Position numbers and translations under genes: made by a program. From assembly GCA_964593905.1 (NCBI GenBank), contig CAZQLE010000051.1:1-21430 (forward strand): DNA of 21,430 bases, given 5' to 3'. The DNA is from CAZQLE01 sp964593905. GTDB taxonomy: Bacteria > Chloroflexota > Anaerolineae > Anaerolineales > Anaerolineaceae. The notes under the pieces were generated by a model, which saw only the letters and a program-made list of their open reading frames with translations, did no database searches and was not told the DNA's origin. This document shows positions 1-7,705 of the stretch, piece after piece. Numbering within the stretch: the first letter of the stretch is position 1; every line of letters begins with the position of its first letter.

Positions 1-594
1 GAGACCGAATCGATCCCGGTAATGAAAATCTTCTCGCGCACCCTCGGCATTATCGTCAATGGCGAAATTGCACAGATGTTCGCCAGCCGCTGTGTTGCCA
101 ACCATGAAAACTATATCCAGCGGATTTATGCAAAAACCGCCTCTTTATTTGAAACCGCCGCCGCCGCCGCAGGGCTGATTTCTCCGGTTCAAGAAGAGAT
201 TGTTGAGCAAATGCGGGTTTATGGCTATGAAATTGGAATGGCGTTTCAGATCATCGATGATATTCTGGATTTTACCGGCGAGCAGGCCACAGTGGGCAAA
301 CCCGTCGGCAGCGATCTTCGCCAGGGGCTGATCACCCTTCCCGCTCTATTCTTCCTGGATGAACATTCAGAATCTGAAACCGCTCAACTGCTTCTTTCGG
401 GAAAATGCCCCGGATTAGACCAGATGGAAGATTTAATCACCAATGTCCGCAACAGCAACGCCATACAGATGGCCCATAAGACAGCCGTGCGATATGTGGA
501 ACGGGGACTGGCCGCCCTCAGCGTTTTCCCTGAAAGCGCAGAACGCCAGGCACTGATTGAGCTGGCAAATTATATTGTCGAGCGCGATTTTTAA
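1..594 (+). CDS. Polyprenyl (all-trans) diphosphate synthase, 3' part
   Basis: The reading frame is open from base 1, so the start lies outside the window. The visible 197 residues are the C-terminal half of an isoprenyl diphosphate synthase. These enzymes condense isopentenyl diphosphate onto an allylic diphosphate to make the side chains of quinones or lipid carriers. The second Asp-rich motif is clear (FQIIDDILDFTG, about residues 82-93), followed by the family hallmark GKPVGSDLRQG and a helical C-terminus. The first DDxxD motif would be upstream. The family is certain. Chain length (hepta-, octa- or longer prenyl) cannot be read from this part. The gene ends just before a hairpin shared with the convergent tRNA gene. 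Confidence 0.93.
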   Translation, partial: ETESIPVMKIFSRTLGIIVNGEIAQMFASRCVANHENYIQRIYAKTASLFETAAAAAGLISPVQEEIVEQMRVYGYEIGMAFQIIDDILDFTGEQATVGKPVGSDLRQGLITLPALFFLDEHSESETAQLLLSGKCPGLDQMEDLITNVRNSNAIQMAHKTAVRYVERGLAALSVFPESAERQALIELANYIVERDF

Positions 595-635
595 GAGCCC
601 TGTGATTTCTTCCAACGATCTTTCAACCAATCAAA

Positions 636-663
636 AAAGCCACCCGAACGGTGGCTTTCTTTT
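636..663. terminator. Bidirectional intrinsic terminator
   Basis: A 9-bp perfect stem (AAAGCCACC at 636-644 with GGTGGCTTT at 650-658) has a 5-base loop. On the plus strand the run TCTTTT follows, and on the minus strand TTTTTTGA follows. It can end the prenyl synthase transcript from the left and the tRNA transcript from the right. Confidence 0.85.
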
Positions 664-664
664 G

Positions 665-746
665 TGCGCTGGGGGGGAGTCGAACCCCCACGCCTTTCGG
701 CACATGGCCCTCAACCATGCCTGTCTGCCAGTTCCAGCACCAGCGC
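665..746 (-). tRNA. tRNA-Leu (anticodon GAG)
   Basis: Read on the minus strand, the acceptor stem GCGCTGG pairs with CCAGCGC, followed by discriminator A at 665. The CCA tail is not encoded. The D-arm contains the usual leucine-type CTGGAACTGGCAGACAG sequence. The anticodon stem CATGG/CCATG encloses the loop TTGAGGG, giving anticodon GAG, which reads CUC/CUU leucine codons. There is a long class II variable arm (TGCCGAAAGGCG) and a T-arm with five G:C pairs around TTCGACT. Length is 82 bases. All stems are intact. Confidence 0.97.
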
Positions 747-755
747 GATAGGTCT

Positions 756-784
756 ATTATAATAGGCTATAGATTCCAGGTCAA
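756..784 (-). promoter_or_regulatory. Sigma70-type promoter of tRNA-Leu
   Basis: On the minus strand there is TTGACC (784-779), a 17-base spacer, then a perfect TATAAT (761-756). The expected transcription start, about 7 bases past the -10, is only about 2-4 bases before the mature 5' end of the tRNA at 746, so the 5' leader would be very short. Confidence 0.85.
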
Positions 785-889
785 GGAAATCCATTTGTGA
801 CAAACATCATTCTTTTCATGGTACGACCGGCCATCCGAATAGAGTAAGCACCTTTTCATAAGTTATTATGATTACGAGGAGTTAAAACA

Positions 890-1900
890 ATGAGCATCGT
901 GTTAGACGCAATGGGAAGTGATCATTACCCGGAGCCTGAGGTTCAGGCAGCAGTTGATGCCGCCCGAGATTTTGGTGAAGAAATTATTCTGGTAGGAAAT
1001 CGCGACATCGTCGAACCCAGGCTGGCCGCACTCAACCCTGGCAGCCTGCCAATTCGCATCGTGCACGCCGCCCAGATACTTGAAATGACCGACAAAGCCG
1101 TTGCATCCACCGTGGCAAAACCCGATAACTCTATGGCGGTTGGTCTGGGGCTGGTAAAAAAGGGTGAAGCAAAAGCCTTCGTTACTGCGGGTAACTCGGG
1201 CGCGGCTTATTTCAATGCGGTGACCACCCTGCGGCGAATGGAAGGTGTCCGCCGCCCGGCAATGATCGTACCCATCCCAACCCGCACTGGCCGTTGCCTT
1301 TTAATCGATAACGGCGCCAACGCAGACTGTCGACCCGAATTTCTGGAAGAATTTGCCCTGATGGGTTCGCTGTATGCGCAACGCACCCTGGGCATATCCA
1401 ACCCAAAGGTTGGGCTGCTTTCCAATGGCGAAGAAGCCGGAAAAGGCAACCAGTTGGTGAAAGATGCCTATAAATTATTGGAACACGCTCAAATCAACTT
1501 TTACGGCAATATCGAGCCCAAAGAACTCTACGCGGGTGAAGCCGATGTCGTTGTCACCGATGGCTTTACCGGGAATATTTTTATCAAGTCCAGCGAGGCC
1601 GTTGCCGCTCTAATTACCACAATTTTAAGAGAAGACATGACCGCCTCGTTTACGCGAAAACTGGGCGCGCTGCTGGTAAAACCCGCTTTTGGCCGGCTGA
1701 AATCCATGCTAGACCCCAACGAGGTTGGCGCAGCATTGTTGCTGGGCGTTAACGGTTATGTGTTTATCGGCCATGGGCGTTCCAATGCCCGCGCCCTGTA
1801 CAATGCCATCCGCAATGCGCGCGAAGCGGTAAAATCCAATCTGCTCGAAACGCTGCCTGCCGACCTGGCAGCCCGTGTTTCATCTTCCACATCTGCCTGA
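890..1900 (+). CDS. plsX: Phosphate acyltransferase PlsX
   Basis: PlsX converts acyl-ACP and phosphate to acyl phosphate, the donor used by PlsY to start phosphatidic acid synthesis. It is a peripheral membrane enzyme. The N-terminus MSIVLDAMGSDHYP is the diagnostic start of the family. Later family blocks are AFVTAGNSGAA, LIDNGANADCRPEFL, VGLLSNGEEAGKGN, FYGNIEPKEL and VVVTDGFTGNIFIK. The 336-residue length is normal. The ATG is preceded at good spacing by CGAGGAG (875-881). plsX usually sits with fabH, fabD or acpP, but here a small membrane protein follows and no fab gene is adjacent. No convincing promoter was seen in 747-874. The family call is secure. Confidence 0.97.
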   Translation: MSIVLDAMGSDHYPEPEVQAAVDAARDFGEEIILVGNRDIVEPRLAALNPGSLPIRIVHAAQILEMTDKAVASTVAKPDNSMAVGLGLVKKGEAKAFVTAGNSGAAYFNAVTTLRRMEGVRRPAMIVPIPTRTGRCLLIDNGANADCRPEFLEEFALMGSLYAQRTLGISNPKVGLLSNGEEAGKGNQLVKDAYKLLEHAQINFYGNIEPKELYAGEADVVVTDGFTGNIFIKSSEAVAALITTILREDMTASFTRKLGALLVKPAFGRLKSMLDPNEVGAALLLGVNGYVFIGHGRSNARALYNAIRNAREAVKSNLLETLPADLAARVSSSTSA

Positions 1901-1922
1901 TTCGAACGGAGACCTTTTTAAC

Positions 1923-2621
1923 ATGAAAGTCATTACCAACCAGAAATTAGTTAAGCGTTACAACCGTTTGGGAAAATACCTGACCATTATCTCTCTGTTT
2001 GTTCTGGGCGGCGGTCTGGTGGCATCTTTTACCCCTAATTACATCACTTGGGCTTTCTTTGCGTTGATCGCCGGGTTTATCCTCTCGCAGTTGGGAATTT
2101 ATTTCGGCTCGCGCTGGGGACGTTCGCCGCGGCCGGACGAGAAATTGACCAACGCGCTCAAGGGCCTGGCAGATAATTATGTACTTTATCACTATGTCAC
2201 CGATGCAGCGCATTTGCTGGTCGGGCCGGCCGGAAACTGGGTGCTGCTGCCTTACCCACAGACCGGTGTGATCACCTATGACGAGAAACGGAACCGCTGG
2301 AAGCAAAAAGGCGGCAATCTGTACATGAAAATTTTTGCCCAGGAAGGTCTGGGCCGCCCCGATCAGGATGTCAACGCTGCACTGAAAGATGCGAAAAATT
2401 ATCTGGTGCGCGCCACAAACGGCCAGGAAGTGCCGGTGCAGGCTCTGCTTGTTTTCACCAATCCAAAATCAGTGGTTGAAGCCGATAATGCACCCCACCC
2501 GACTGTAACAGCCGATAAATTAAAAGATTTTATCCGCCGCAAAGCCAAAGAAACCCCCACGCCGGCAGAAGATTTGAAAATTCTTCAAAAAATGCTCCCT
2601 GGCGAAGATATTGAAGGGTAA
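1923..2621 (+). CDS. Two-TM membrane protein with cytosolic C-terminal domain (possibly NERD-like)
   Basis: I choose the ATG at 1923 because GGAG (1908-1911) precedes it; an in-frame ATG at 1875 lies inside plsX without such a site. The protein has 232 residues, with two adjacent predicted membrane helices at about residues 19-36 and 41-61. A soluble domain of about 165 residues follows. Its start (LLVGPAGNWVLLPYPQTGVI, about 98-117) resembles the opening strands of nuclease-related NERD domains, where a 'GPGGVFVIEVK'-like strand pair is typical. The usual Glu-x-Lys of an active NERD is replaced here by leucines, prolines and a tyrosine, so nuclease activity is doubtful. The gene follows plsX by 22 bases and is probably cotranscribed. 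Function unknown; the NERD link is a weak inference. Confidence 0.8.
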   Translation: MKVITNQKLVKRYNRLGKYLTIISLFVLGGGLVASFTPNYITWAFFALIAGFILSQLGIYFGSRWGRSPRPDEKLTNALKGLADNYVLYHYVTDAAHLLVGPAGNWVLLPYPQTGVITYDEKRNRWKQKGGNLYMKIFAQEGLGRPDQDVNAALKDAKNYLVRATNGQEVPVQALLVFTNPKSVVEADNAPHPTVTADKLKDFIRRKAKETPTPAEDLKILQKMLPGEDIEG

Positions 2622-2624
2622 ATA

Positions 2625-2664
2625 AAAAAATCTGGTCGGTAGAAAAATACCGGCCAGATTTTTT
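2625..2664. terminator. Bidirectional intrinsic terminator between convergent genes
   Basis: AAAAAATCTGGTCGGT (2625-2640) pairs with ACCGGCCAGATTTTTT (2649-2664) around an 8-base loop. There is one G:T wobble in a 16-bp stem. The A-run on one side and the T-run on the other let it work for the plus-strand gene ending at 2621 and the minus-strand gene ending at 2685. Confidence 0.9.
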
Positions 2665-2684
2665 ATGCATCTCTCTCGCTAAAA

Positions 2685-3695
2685 TCAGGAGGACTTGTTT
2701 TTGGATGGGCTTTTCTTAACGAAACCGCCGGAGCTGCCCGGCTGGCCTGAAGCCCGCCCGCCGTTCTTTTGTCCTGCCGGCTTTGAACCGGTGGGTTTTT
2801 GTCCAAATGGTTTTCCACCCGGACGCCAGGTGTTCGCAGTTCCGTCTTTAGATCCGGGCCGGGTATTCTTTTTCGGTTGACCGGCAGTTCCCATCGGACG
2901 GCGCGCCGGGGGACGGTTTTGCTGTTCGGGCAAGGTGCGCTTGTTGTATTTAACCGTTTCAGCCGGACCGGTTTCCAACTTTGCAGAAACCCGCAGCCGT
3001 TTCACTTCATCACTGGTCAAATGACGCCACTCGCGCGGCTTTAAGTTCCCCAGCAGAATGCTGTCAATTCGCACTCGAATTAATTTAACTACGGGCAAAC
3101 CAATGCGCGAACCAACTTCGCGTATCTGGCGTTTGCGGCCTTCACGCATGATAATGCGCAGCCAGGTGCCTTTGCCGGCCAGGCTGCCAACCTGCACCTG
3201 GGCCGGTGCGGTCTTATAGCCGTCTTCCAACACAACCCCGCGCCGCCAGGCATTTAACTGATCTTCGTCCGGCCGGGTGGCCACCAAAACGTTGTATTCT
3301 TTTTCGTGCCCATAGCGGGGGTGCGTCAGCCGGTTTGCCAGCTCGCCATCATTCGTGAGCAATATCAGGCCCTCACTGTCCAGGTCCAGCCGCCCCACTG
3401 CAAATAAATGTCCTGCCACCGGCACCAGATCGCGCACCGTCTGGCGCGGATCGTTGGGGTCAACATCCGAAAGCACATTACGGGGTTTGTGTAATGCGAT
3501 GTAAATATACTCAGGCTCTTTGTAGGCAACCTCAACCCCATCGACCACCAGTTTATCGCGGCTGGCATCAGCTTTCGTCCCCAGGATGGCTCTCTGCCCG
3601 TTTACGGTAACCCGCCCGGTCACGATTAATTCTTCGCAGCTTCTTCGGGAACCATATCCTGACCGCGCTAAAATCTTCTGAATCCGTTCTTCCAT
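2685..3695 (-). CDS. rluB: 23S rRNA pseudouridine synthase, RsuA/RluB family
   Basis: The enzyme isomerises a uridine in rRNA to pseudouridine. The first about 60 residues (MEERIQKILARSGYGSRRSC..., then GRVTVNG) form the S4 RNA-binding domain. The catalytic motif GRLDLDSEGLILLTND follows, with the catalytic Asp at about residue 104, then the GRKRQIREV block. I place the start at 3695 because AGAAGGG (3704-3710) lies at normal distance; an upstream in-frame ATG at 3722 precedes that site. Residues from about 245 to 336 are a low-complexity tail rich in Lys, Gly, Pro and Arg, likely disordered and RNA-binding. The gene lies 103 bases downstream of the scpB stop, the usual scpB-rluB order. RluB rather than RsuA is inferred from this neighbourhood. 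Confidence 0.93.
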   Translation of the reverse strand: MEERIQKILARSGYGSRRSCEELIVTGRVTVNGQRAILGTKADASRDKLVVDGVEVAYKEPEYIYIALHKPRNVLSDVDPNDPRQTVRDLVPVAGHLFAVGRLDLDSEGLILLTNDGELANRLTHPRYGHEKEYNVLVATRPDEDQLNAWRRGVVLEDGYKTAPAQVQVGSLAGKGTWLRIIMREGRKRQIREVGSRIGLPVVKLIRVRIDSILLGNLKPREWRHLTSDEVKRLRVSAKLETGPAETVKYNKRTLPEQQNRPPARRPMGTAGQPKKNTRPGSKDGTANTWRPGGKPFGQKPTGSKPAGQKNGGRASGQPGSSGGFVKKSPSKNKSS

Positions 3696-3798
3696 TTCAA
3701 CAACCCTTCTATTCCATTCCATTGCAGTTGAGCAACTGCTCGGCCATATTGGACCCTACAGCTTGCGTAGTTACGCAGTCGATTAGTATACCTGAAAT

Positions 3799-4374
3799 TT
3801 AGTCTTTTAACAATCGGCTTTCCTGGTTTTCTTCTTCGGGTTCCTCAGGAAGATCATACGGGGGTAGTTCAGAAAGCGAAGACAGGCCAAAATGCTGCAA
3901 AAACTCGGCTGTCGAACCGTATAAGATCGGCCGACCGGGACCCTCAGCGCGGCCAACTTCTTGAACCAGCCCTTTGTTGAGCAGGCTCTTCAGAACCCCG
4001 TCGCTGTTTACCCCGCGAATGGCATCGATGCCCGGCCGGGTAATGGGCTGACGATAGGCAATGATGGCCAGGGCCTCTTGCGCTGCCCGGCTAAGATGCG
4101 CCATCGCTTCCAGACCCAAAAAACGCTCAATAATACTGGCAATCTCCGGCGCAGTGGTTAACTGAACCCGTCCATTGTGCCACTGCACGCGCAGCCCGCC
4201 ATTTTGTTCATACCGTGCTGCCAGGCCTTTAAGCGCCTCTTCAATTTCAATCATCCGCACCCCCAGCACTTCAGACAGCTGGTTCACTGTCACCGAGCCG
4301 GGCGCAACAAAAAGCAGCGCTTCCAATGCTGCCATAAGCCGTTCACCTTCAAGCTGTTCGATAAAATCACTCAT
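3799..4374 (-). CDS. scpB: Segregation and condensation protein B
   Basis: ScpB is the winged-helix (kite) subunit that dimerises and, with ScpA, joins SMC in the bacterial condensin. The family opening is seen in LMAALEALLFVAPGSVTVNQLSEVLG, and the second winged helix in AALAIIAYRQPITRPGIDAIRGV-like sequence (residues about 100-130), ending in GRPILYGSTAEFLQHFGL. The 191 residues are normal, with an acidic tail. The partner gene scpA, often directly upstream, is absent here; a divergent lipoprotein gene lies there instead. The start at 4374 has no close ribosome site: AGGAG (4390-4394) is 15 bases away, and a tiny ATG-CAA-TTA-TAG frame sits in between. Confidence 0.95.
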   Translation of the reverse strand: MSDFIEQLEGERLMAALEALLFVAPGSVTVNQLSEVLGVRMIEIEEALKGLAARYEQNGGLRVQWHNGRVQLTTAPEIASIIERFLGLEAMAHLSRAAQEALAIIAYRQPITRPGIDAIRGVNSDGVLKSLLNKGLVQEVGRAEGPGRPILYGSTAEFLQHFGLSSLSELPPYDLPEEPEEENQESRLLKD

Positions 4375-4382
4375 GCTATAAT
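4374..4382 (+). promoter_or_regulatory. Extended -10 promoter of the lipoprotein gene
   Basis: TGCTATAAT (4374-4382) is a perfect extended -10 element on the plus strand, about 7 bases before a likely start near 4389 and 42 bases before the ATG at 4424. The -35 region (about 4354-4359, CTGTTC) is poor, as is common when the -10 is extended. The element overlaps the divergent scpB start codon. Confidence 0.6.
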
Positions 4383-4423
4383 TGCATATCTCCTGATTTA
4401 GAGCGAGATGGTTAGGATAAAAA

Positions 4424-4981
4424 ATGAAAAAATATTACCTGTTTCTCTTCTTATTGCCCGTTGTTTTCACCAGTCTTGCCTGCGCCATCAGCGCCGGTGG
4501 ACCCAAACTCGAAGAAACCATTCCCGTTTCGACCGAAGCGGTGGAAGCCCTGCAACAATCGATTGATTCGTTAGATCAATCCGGGGCCAGCAACGCCTTT
4601 GCCGTCACCGTTACAGAAGAGCAGATCACGTCTTATCTGAGTTTGAAGCTCGGCAATGATTCTTCGCTCCCGGTAACAAACCCGCAAGTGCGGCTTCGCG
4701 ATAATCAAATTCAACTTTACGGCACGGTAACCCGCAGCGTGTTTTCGGCAAATGTGCGCATCAATCTGGCTGCCGAGTTAAATTCTGAAGGGAATCTCTC
4801 CTTCAAGCTGGTTGATGCCGATTTTGGCAGTATCCCCGCCCCTGACAGTCTTAAAAATACAGTCTCGAGTATACTGGATACAAGTCTCAACAGCTATCTG
4901 ACAGAACTCGCTGCCGGTGTACGCATCGAAAGTATCTATATCGCCGATGGCTTGATGACCATTTCTGGTGTCCGCCGCTAA
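4424..4981 (+). CDS. Predicted lipoprotein, about 166-residue exported domain of unknown function
   Basis: A lipoprotein-like signal peptide (KKYY, then a hydrophobic stretch FLFLLPVVFTSLA, then Cys20) suggests export and lipid anchoring, although the -3 position is Ser rather than the usual Leu. The mature part alternates strands and short helices. The segment EEQITSYLSLKLG, then VRLRDNQIQLYGTV, then ANVRINLAAEL resembles the YpmS/DUF2140 or LmeA/DUF2993 type of elongated lipid-binding fold, but I cannot confirm this by eye. AGGA at 4414-4417 is the ribosome site. The gene is followed 54 bases later by a second lipoprotein gene and is probably cotranscribed from the extended -10 promoter at 4374-4382. 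Confidence 0.82.
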   Translation: MKKYYLFLFLLPVVFTSLACAISAGGPKLEETIPVSTEAVEALQQSIDSLDQSGASNAFAVTVTEEQITSYLSLKLGNDSSLPVTNPQVRLRDNQIQLYGTVTRSVFSANVRINLAAELNSEGNLSFKLVDADFGSIPAPDSLKNTVSSILDTSLNSYLTELAAGVRIESIYIADGLMTISGVRR

Positions 4982-5035
4982 AGCCAAACGTTAACGAATA
5001 AATTATACCCGATAAGCAGAAAGCCAGGCAGCCGA

Positions 5036-6655
5036 ATGCCACTAGAAAACCAACATCGCAGAAATATTAACATCCCTGCTTGCATCAGTTTGCTTTGCCT
5101 GGCTTTTGGGCTCATGTCGTGCACTCCCCCAACCCCCGCAGATTCAGCGGTTCTAACCGTTGAGGTTCAACTGCAAGTGGATGATGCCGAAAAAACCGTC
5201 CAGGTCCCGCTGGGTGTCAGTGTTCAAACGGCGCTGGAAAGCGCCAAAATTACGCTCACCAGTCTCGACCAGGTTGACCCGCCTTCGTTCACCATCATCG
5301 AAAAACCGCTATCGGTAAAAGTTACCCGCGTAACCGAAAAATTTGAAACCGAAGAAACCGTCATCCCGTTTGAACGGCAAACGGTGCGCAACGAATCGCT
5401 CCCCGATGGACAGACCATGTTGATTCAGCCCGGTGTCAACGGCGCGCAGCAAACCACCTTTCGGCTGGTCTTTGAAGACGGGCTGCAAATTTCGCGCGGG
5501 GTCTTCAAAACCGAAATTCTCACCGAGCCGCTGCCCGAGATCGTCATGGTCGGCGTTCAGGCCCCCTTCACCCCCATCAATATTCCCGGCCGGCTGGCCT
5601 ACCTTGCCTCAGGAAACGCCTGGGTAATGGAAAACAACACCGGCGACCGGCGGCCGCTGGTAACCACAGGCGACCTGGATGGCCGGGTGTTCAATCTGTC
5701 GCCGGATGGCAACTGGCTGCTCTATACTCGAAAATCGGATAAAGAACCGGCCGAAGAAATTAACACTCTGTGGATGGTCAACCTGGAAAACCGGGATGCC
5801 AGGCCGGTTTACCTGCGAATTAACAACATCGTTCATTTTGCCGCCTGGCTGCCGGGGAAAATACTGCGCTTTGTTTACTCCACCGTCGAACCCCGCGCCA
5901 CCGCCCCCGGCTGGCAGGCCAATAACGACCTCTGGCTGCGCACCATCAACGAAACAGGCGGGATCATCGCCGATGATGAAATTATTGCCACCAACAACGG
6001 TGGAATTTATGGCTGGTGGGGTACCAATTTTTATTTCTCACAGGATGGGCGTCGCCTGGCCTATGCCCGTCCGGATGGCATTGGACTGGTGGATTTTGAG
6101 CAAAAGCAAATCATTCCCCTGGCCGAGATCATCCCCTTCCAAACCCGCAGCGACTGGGCCTGGTCACCGGCAGTTTCCTGGTCACCAGATAACGCGCTCT
6201 TATACACGGTCAACCACACTGCGGTCAGCGGTCTGACTTCAGAAGAAGCCTCGCCCCTGTTTGATCTGACCGCCGTGGTAGTGCAAGACGGCACACCCAT
6301 CACCCTGGTCGCGCCGACAGGCATGTTTGCCTATCCGGCCGCGTCGCCCATTCTGCCCGACGGGCGCTCGCTGGTGGCGTTTTTGCAGGCGGTTTTTCCC
6401 GAACAAAGCGATACCAGTCGTTACCGGCTGAACATCATGGATCGAGACGGTTCCAACCGCAAGACCATCTTCCCGACCGAAGGGCTGCCCGGAATGGAGC
6501 CTCAGCAGGTCGTCTGGGGGCCATTAACCGAAGACAACAGTCAGATCTGGATCGCTGTAATGTATCAGGGCAATCTTACCCTGATCAATCCTGACACGGG
6601 TCTAACCCAACAGATCACAGGTGACGGTTCCGTTGGTAAAATTGATTGGAAGTAA
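5036..6655 (+). CDS. Lipoprotein with DUF348 (ubiquitin-like), G5 and TolB-like beta-propeller domains
   Basis: An N-terminal signal ends in GLMSC with Cys29 as the lipidation site. Residues about 39-88 (VEVQLQVDDAEKTVQVPLG...TALESAKITLTSLDQVDPP) match the pattern of DUF348, the ubiquitin-like repeat of YabE and actinobacterial Rpf proteins. Residues about 92-174 (VKVTRVTEKFETEETVIPFE, then SLPDGQTMLIQPGVNGAQQTTFRLVFEDG) are a G5 domain, which binds peptidoglycan or N-acetylglucosamine polymers in known cases. Residues about 180-539 show repeated TolB/WD40-like blades (LAYLASGNAWVME, LSPDGNWLLYTRKSD, FSQDGRRLAYARPDG, WSPDNALLYTV). No catalytic domain was found. It most likely binds the cell wall and senses or scaffolds. 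The ribosome site before the ATG is weak. Confidence 0.88.
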   Translation: MPLENQHRRNINIPACISLLCLAFGLMSCTPPTPADSAVLTVEVQLQVDDAEKTVQVPLGVSVQTALESAKITLTSLDQVDPPSFTIIEKPLSVKVTRVTEKFETEETVIPFERQTVRNESLPDGQTMLIQPGVNGAQQTTFRLVFEDGLQISRGVFKTEILTEPLPEIVMVGVQAPFTPINIPGRLAYLASGNAWVMENNTGDRRPLVTTGDLDGRVFNLSPDGNWLLYTRKSDKEPAEEINTLWMVNLENRDARPVYLRINNIVHFAAWLPGKILRFVYSTVEPRATAPGWQANNDLWLRTINETGGIIADDEIIATNNGGIYGWWGTNFYFSQDGRRLAYARPDGIGLVDFEQKQIIPLAEIIPFQTRSDWAWSPAVSWSPDNALLYTVNHTAVSGLTSEEASPLFDLTAVVVQDGTPITLVAPTGMFAYPAASPILPDGRSLVAFLQAVFPEQSDTSRYRLNIMDRDGSNRKTIFPTEGLPGMEPQQVVWGPLTEDNSQIWIAVMYQGNLTLINPDTGLTQQITGDGSVGKIDWK

Positions 6656-6742
6656 ATGCAACTGTGACCGCTCAAACGAGCATGGCATTGCTTTGGGCCA
6701 AAGAACGATCACTGGCAAATCATAAAGGACAAGGAAGAACAC

Positions 6743-7705
6743 ATGAGAGTATTAATCACTGGCGCAGCAGGTTTCCTGGGTTCGCATTTATGTGACCGAT
6801 TTCTGGCCGAAGGTCATCAGGTCATCGGCATGGATAACTTTATCACGGGCAGCCCGGAGAATCTGGCGCACCTGGCCGGCAACGAAAATTTCACTTTCAT
6901 CCGCCATGATGTCGCAAACTTCATTTTTGTACCCGGCAAAGTGGATGCGGTCTTACATTTTGCTTCACCGGCCAGCCCCAATCCGTTGTCTCCTTTTGGC
7001 TACACCAATCTGCCCATTCAAACCATGAAGGCCGGCGCACTCGGCACGCACAACACCCTGGGTGTTGCGCGTGCTCAGGGGGCCCGTTATCTGCTGGCTT
7101 CAACCAGTGAAATTTACGGCAACCCGCTTGAACACCCGCAGCGCGAATCCTACTGGGGCCATGTGGACCCAATCGGAGTGCGGTCGGTTTATGATGAAGC
7201 CAAGCGCTTTGCCGAAGCATTAACCATGGCCTATCACCGCTATCACAATCTGGATACACGCATTGTGCGCATTTTTAATACCTTTGGGCCGCGCATGCGG
7301 CTGGATGACGGCCGTGTGGTTCCCAATTTCATCCAGCAAGCGCTGCGCGGTGAAGCACTGACGGTTTACGGTGATGGTCTGCAGACCCGCAGTTTTTGTT
7401 ATGTAACCGACCTGATCGAAGGTATTTACCGCCTGCTGCTCTCAGATGTACACGACCCGGTCAACATCGGCAACCCCGGTGAATTTACGATGGTCGAATT
7501 GGCAGAGAAAATTAATGATATTATTGGGAACAAAACTGGCATTGTTCACCGGCCTGCTCTTCGGTTGGGAGATGACCCGCAGCGCCGCCAGCCAGATAAT
7601 ACTCGCGCAAAGGAATTATTAGGATGGGAACCCAGAATTTCCCTCGAAATGGGTATTCGCTTGACGATCCCGTACTTTCGAGAAAAAATGCAGTTACCGG
7701 AATGA
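6743..7705 (+). CDS. UDP-glucuronate decarboxylase (UDP-xylose synthase)-type SDR epimerase
   Basis: This extended short-chain dehydrogenase has the NAD motif GAAGFLGSHLC (residues 7-17), a TSEIYG block (121-126) and the catalytic YDEAK (Tyr150, Lys154). The block IFNTFGPRM, then DDGRVVPNFIQQAL, then LTVYGDGLQTRSFCYVTDL, is the hallmark of the UXS group. Glu in TSE and Arg in DPQRRQPD (281-282) are the residues that set decarboxylases apart from GalE and RmlB. The expected reaction is UDP-glucuronate to UDP-xylose plus CO2, in the cytosol, providing pentose for surface glycans. Start support is AAGGAAG just upstream. The stop codon overlaps the next gene. A close alternative is a 4,6-dehydratase or epimerase with another sugar nucleotide. 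Confidence 0.88.
   Translation: MRVLITGAAGFLGSHLCDRFLAEGHQVIGMDNFITGSPENLAHLAGNENFTFIRHDVANFIFVPGKVDAVLHFASPASPNPLSPFGYTNLPIQTMKAGALGTHNTLGVARAQGARYLLASTSEIYGNPLEHPQRESYWGHVDPIGVRSVYDEAKRFAEALTMAYHRYHNLDTRIVRIFNTFGPRMRLDDGRVVPNFIQQALRGEALTVYGDGLQTRSFCYVTDLIEGIYRLLLSDVHDPVNIGNPGEFTMVELAEKINDIIGNKTGIVHRPALRLGDDPQRRQPDNTRAKELLGWEPRISLEMGIRLTIPYFREKMQLPE

Noticed and set aside
557..751. Open frame of 64 codons on the plus strand across the tRNA region
   Set aside because: It runs antisense through an intact tRNA-Leu and a terminator, and has no ribosome site or family resemblance.
2685..2950. Lys/Gly/Pro-rich repeats at the end of rluB as a DNA repeat or separate gene
   Set aside because: They are in frame with rluB and match the basic disordered tail common in this family; no exact nucleotide repeat unit is seen.
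5679..6236. 185-codon plus-strand frame inside the propeller lipoprotein
   Set aside because: Out-of-frame shadow of a well-supported gene; the product lacks any domain pattern.
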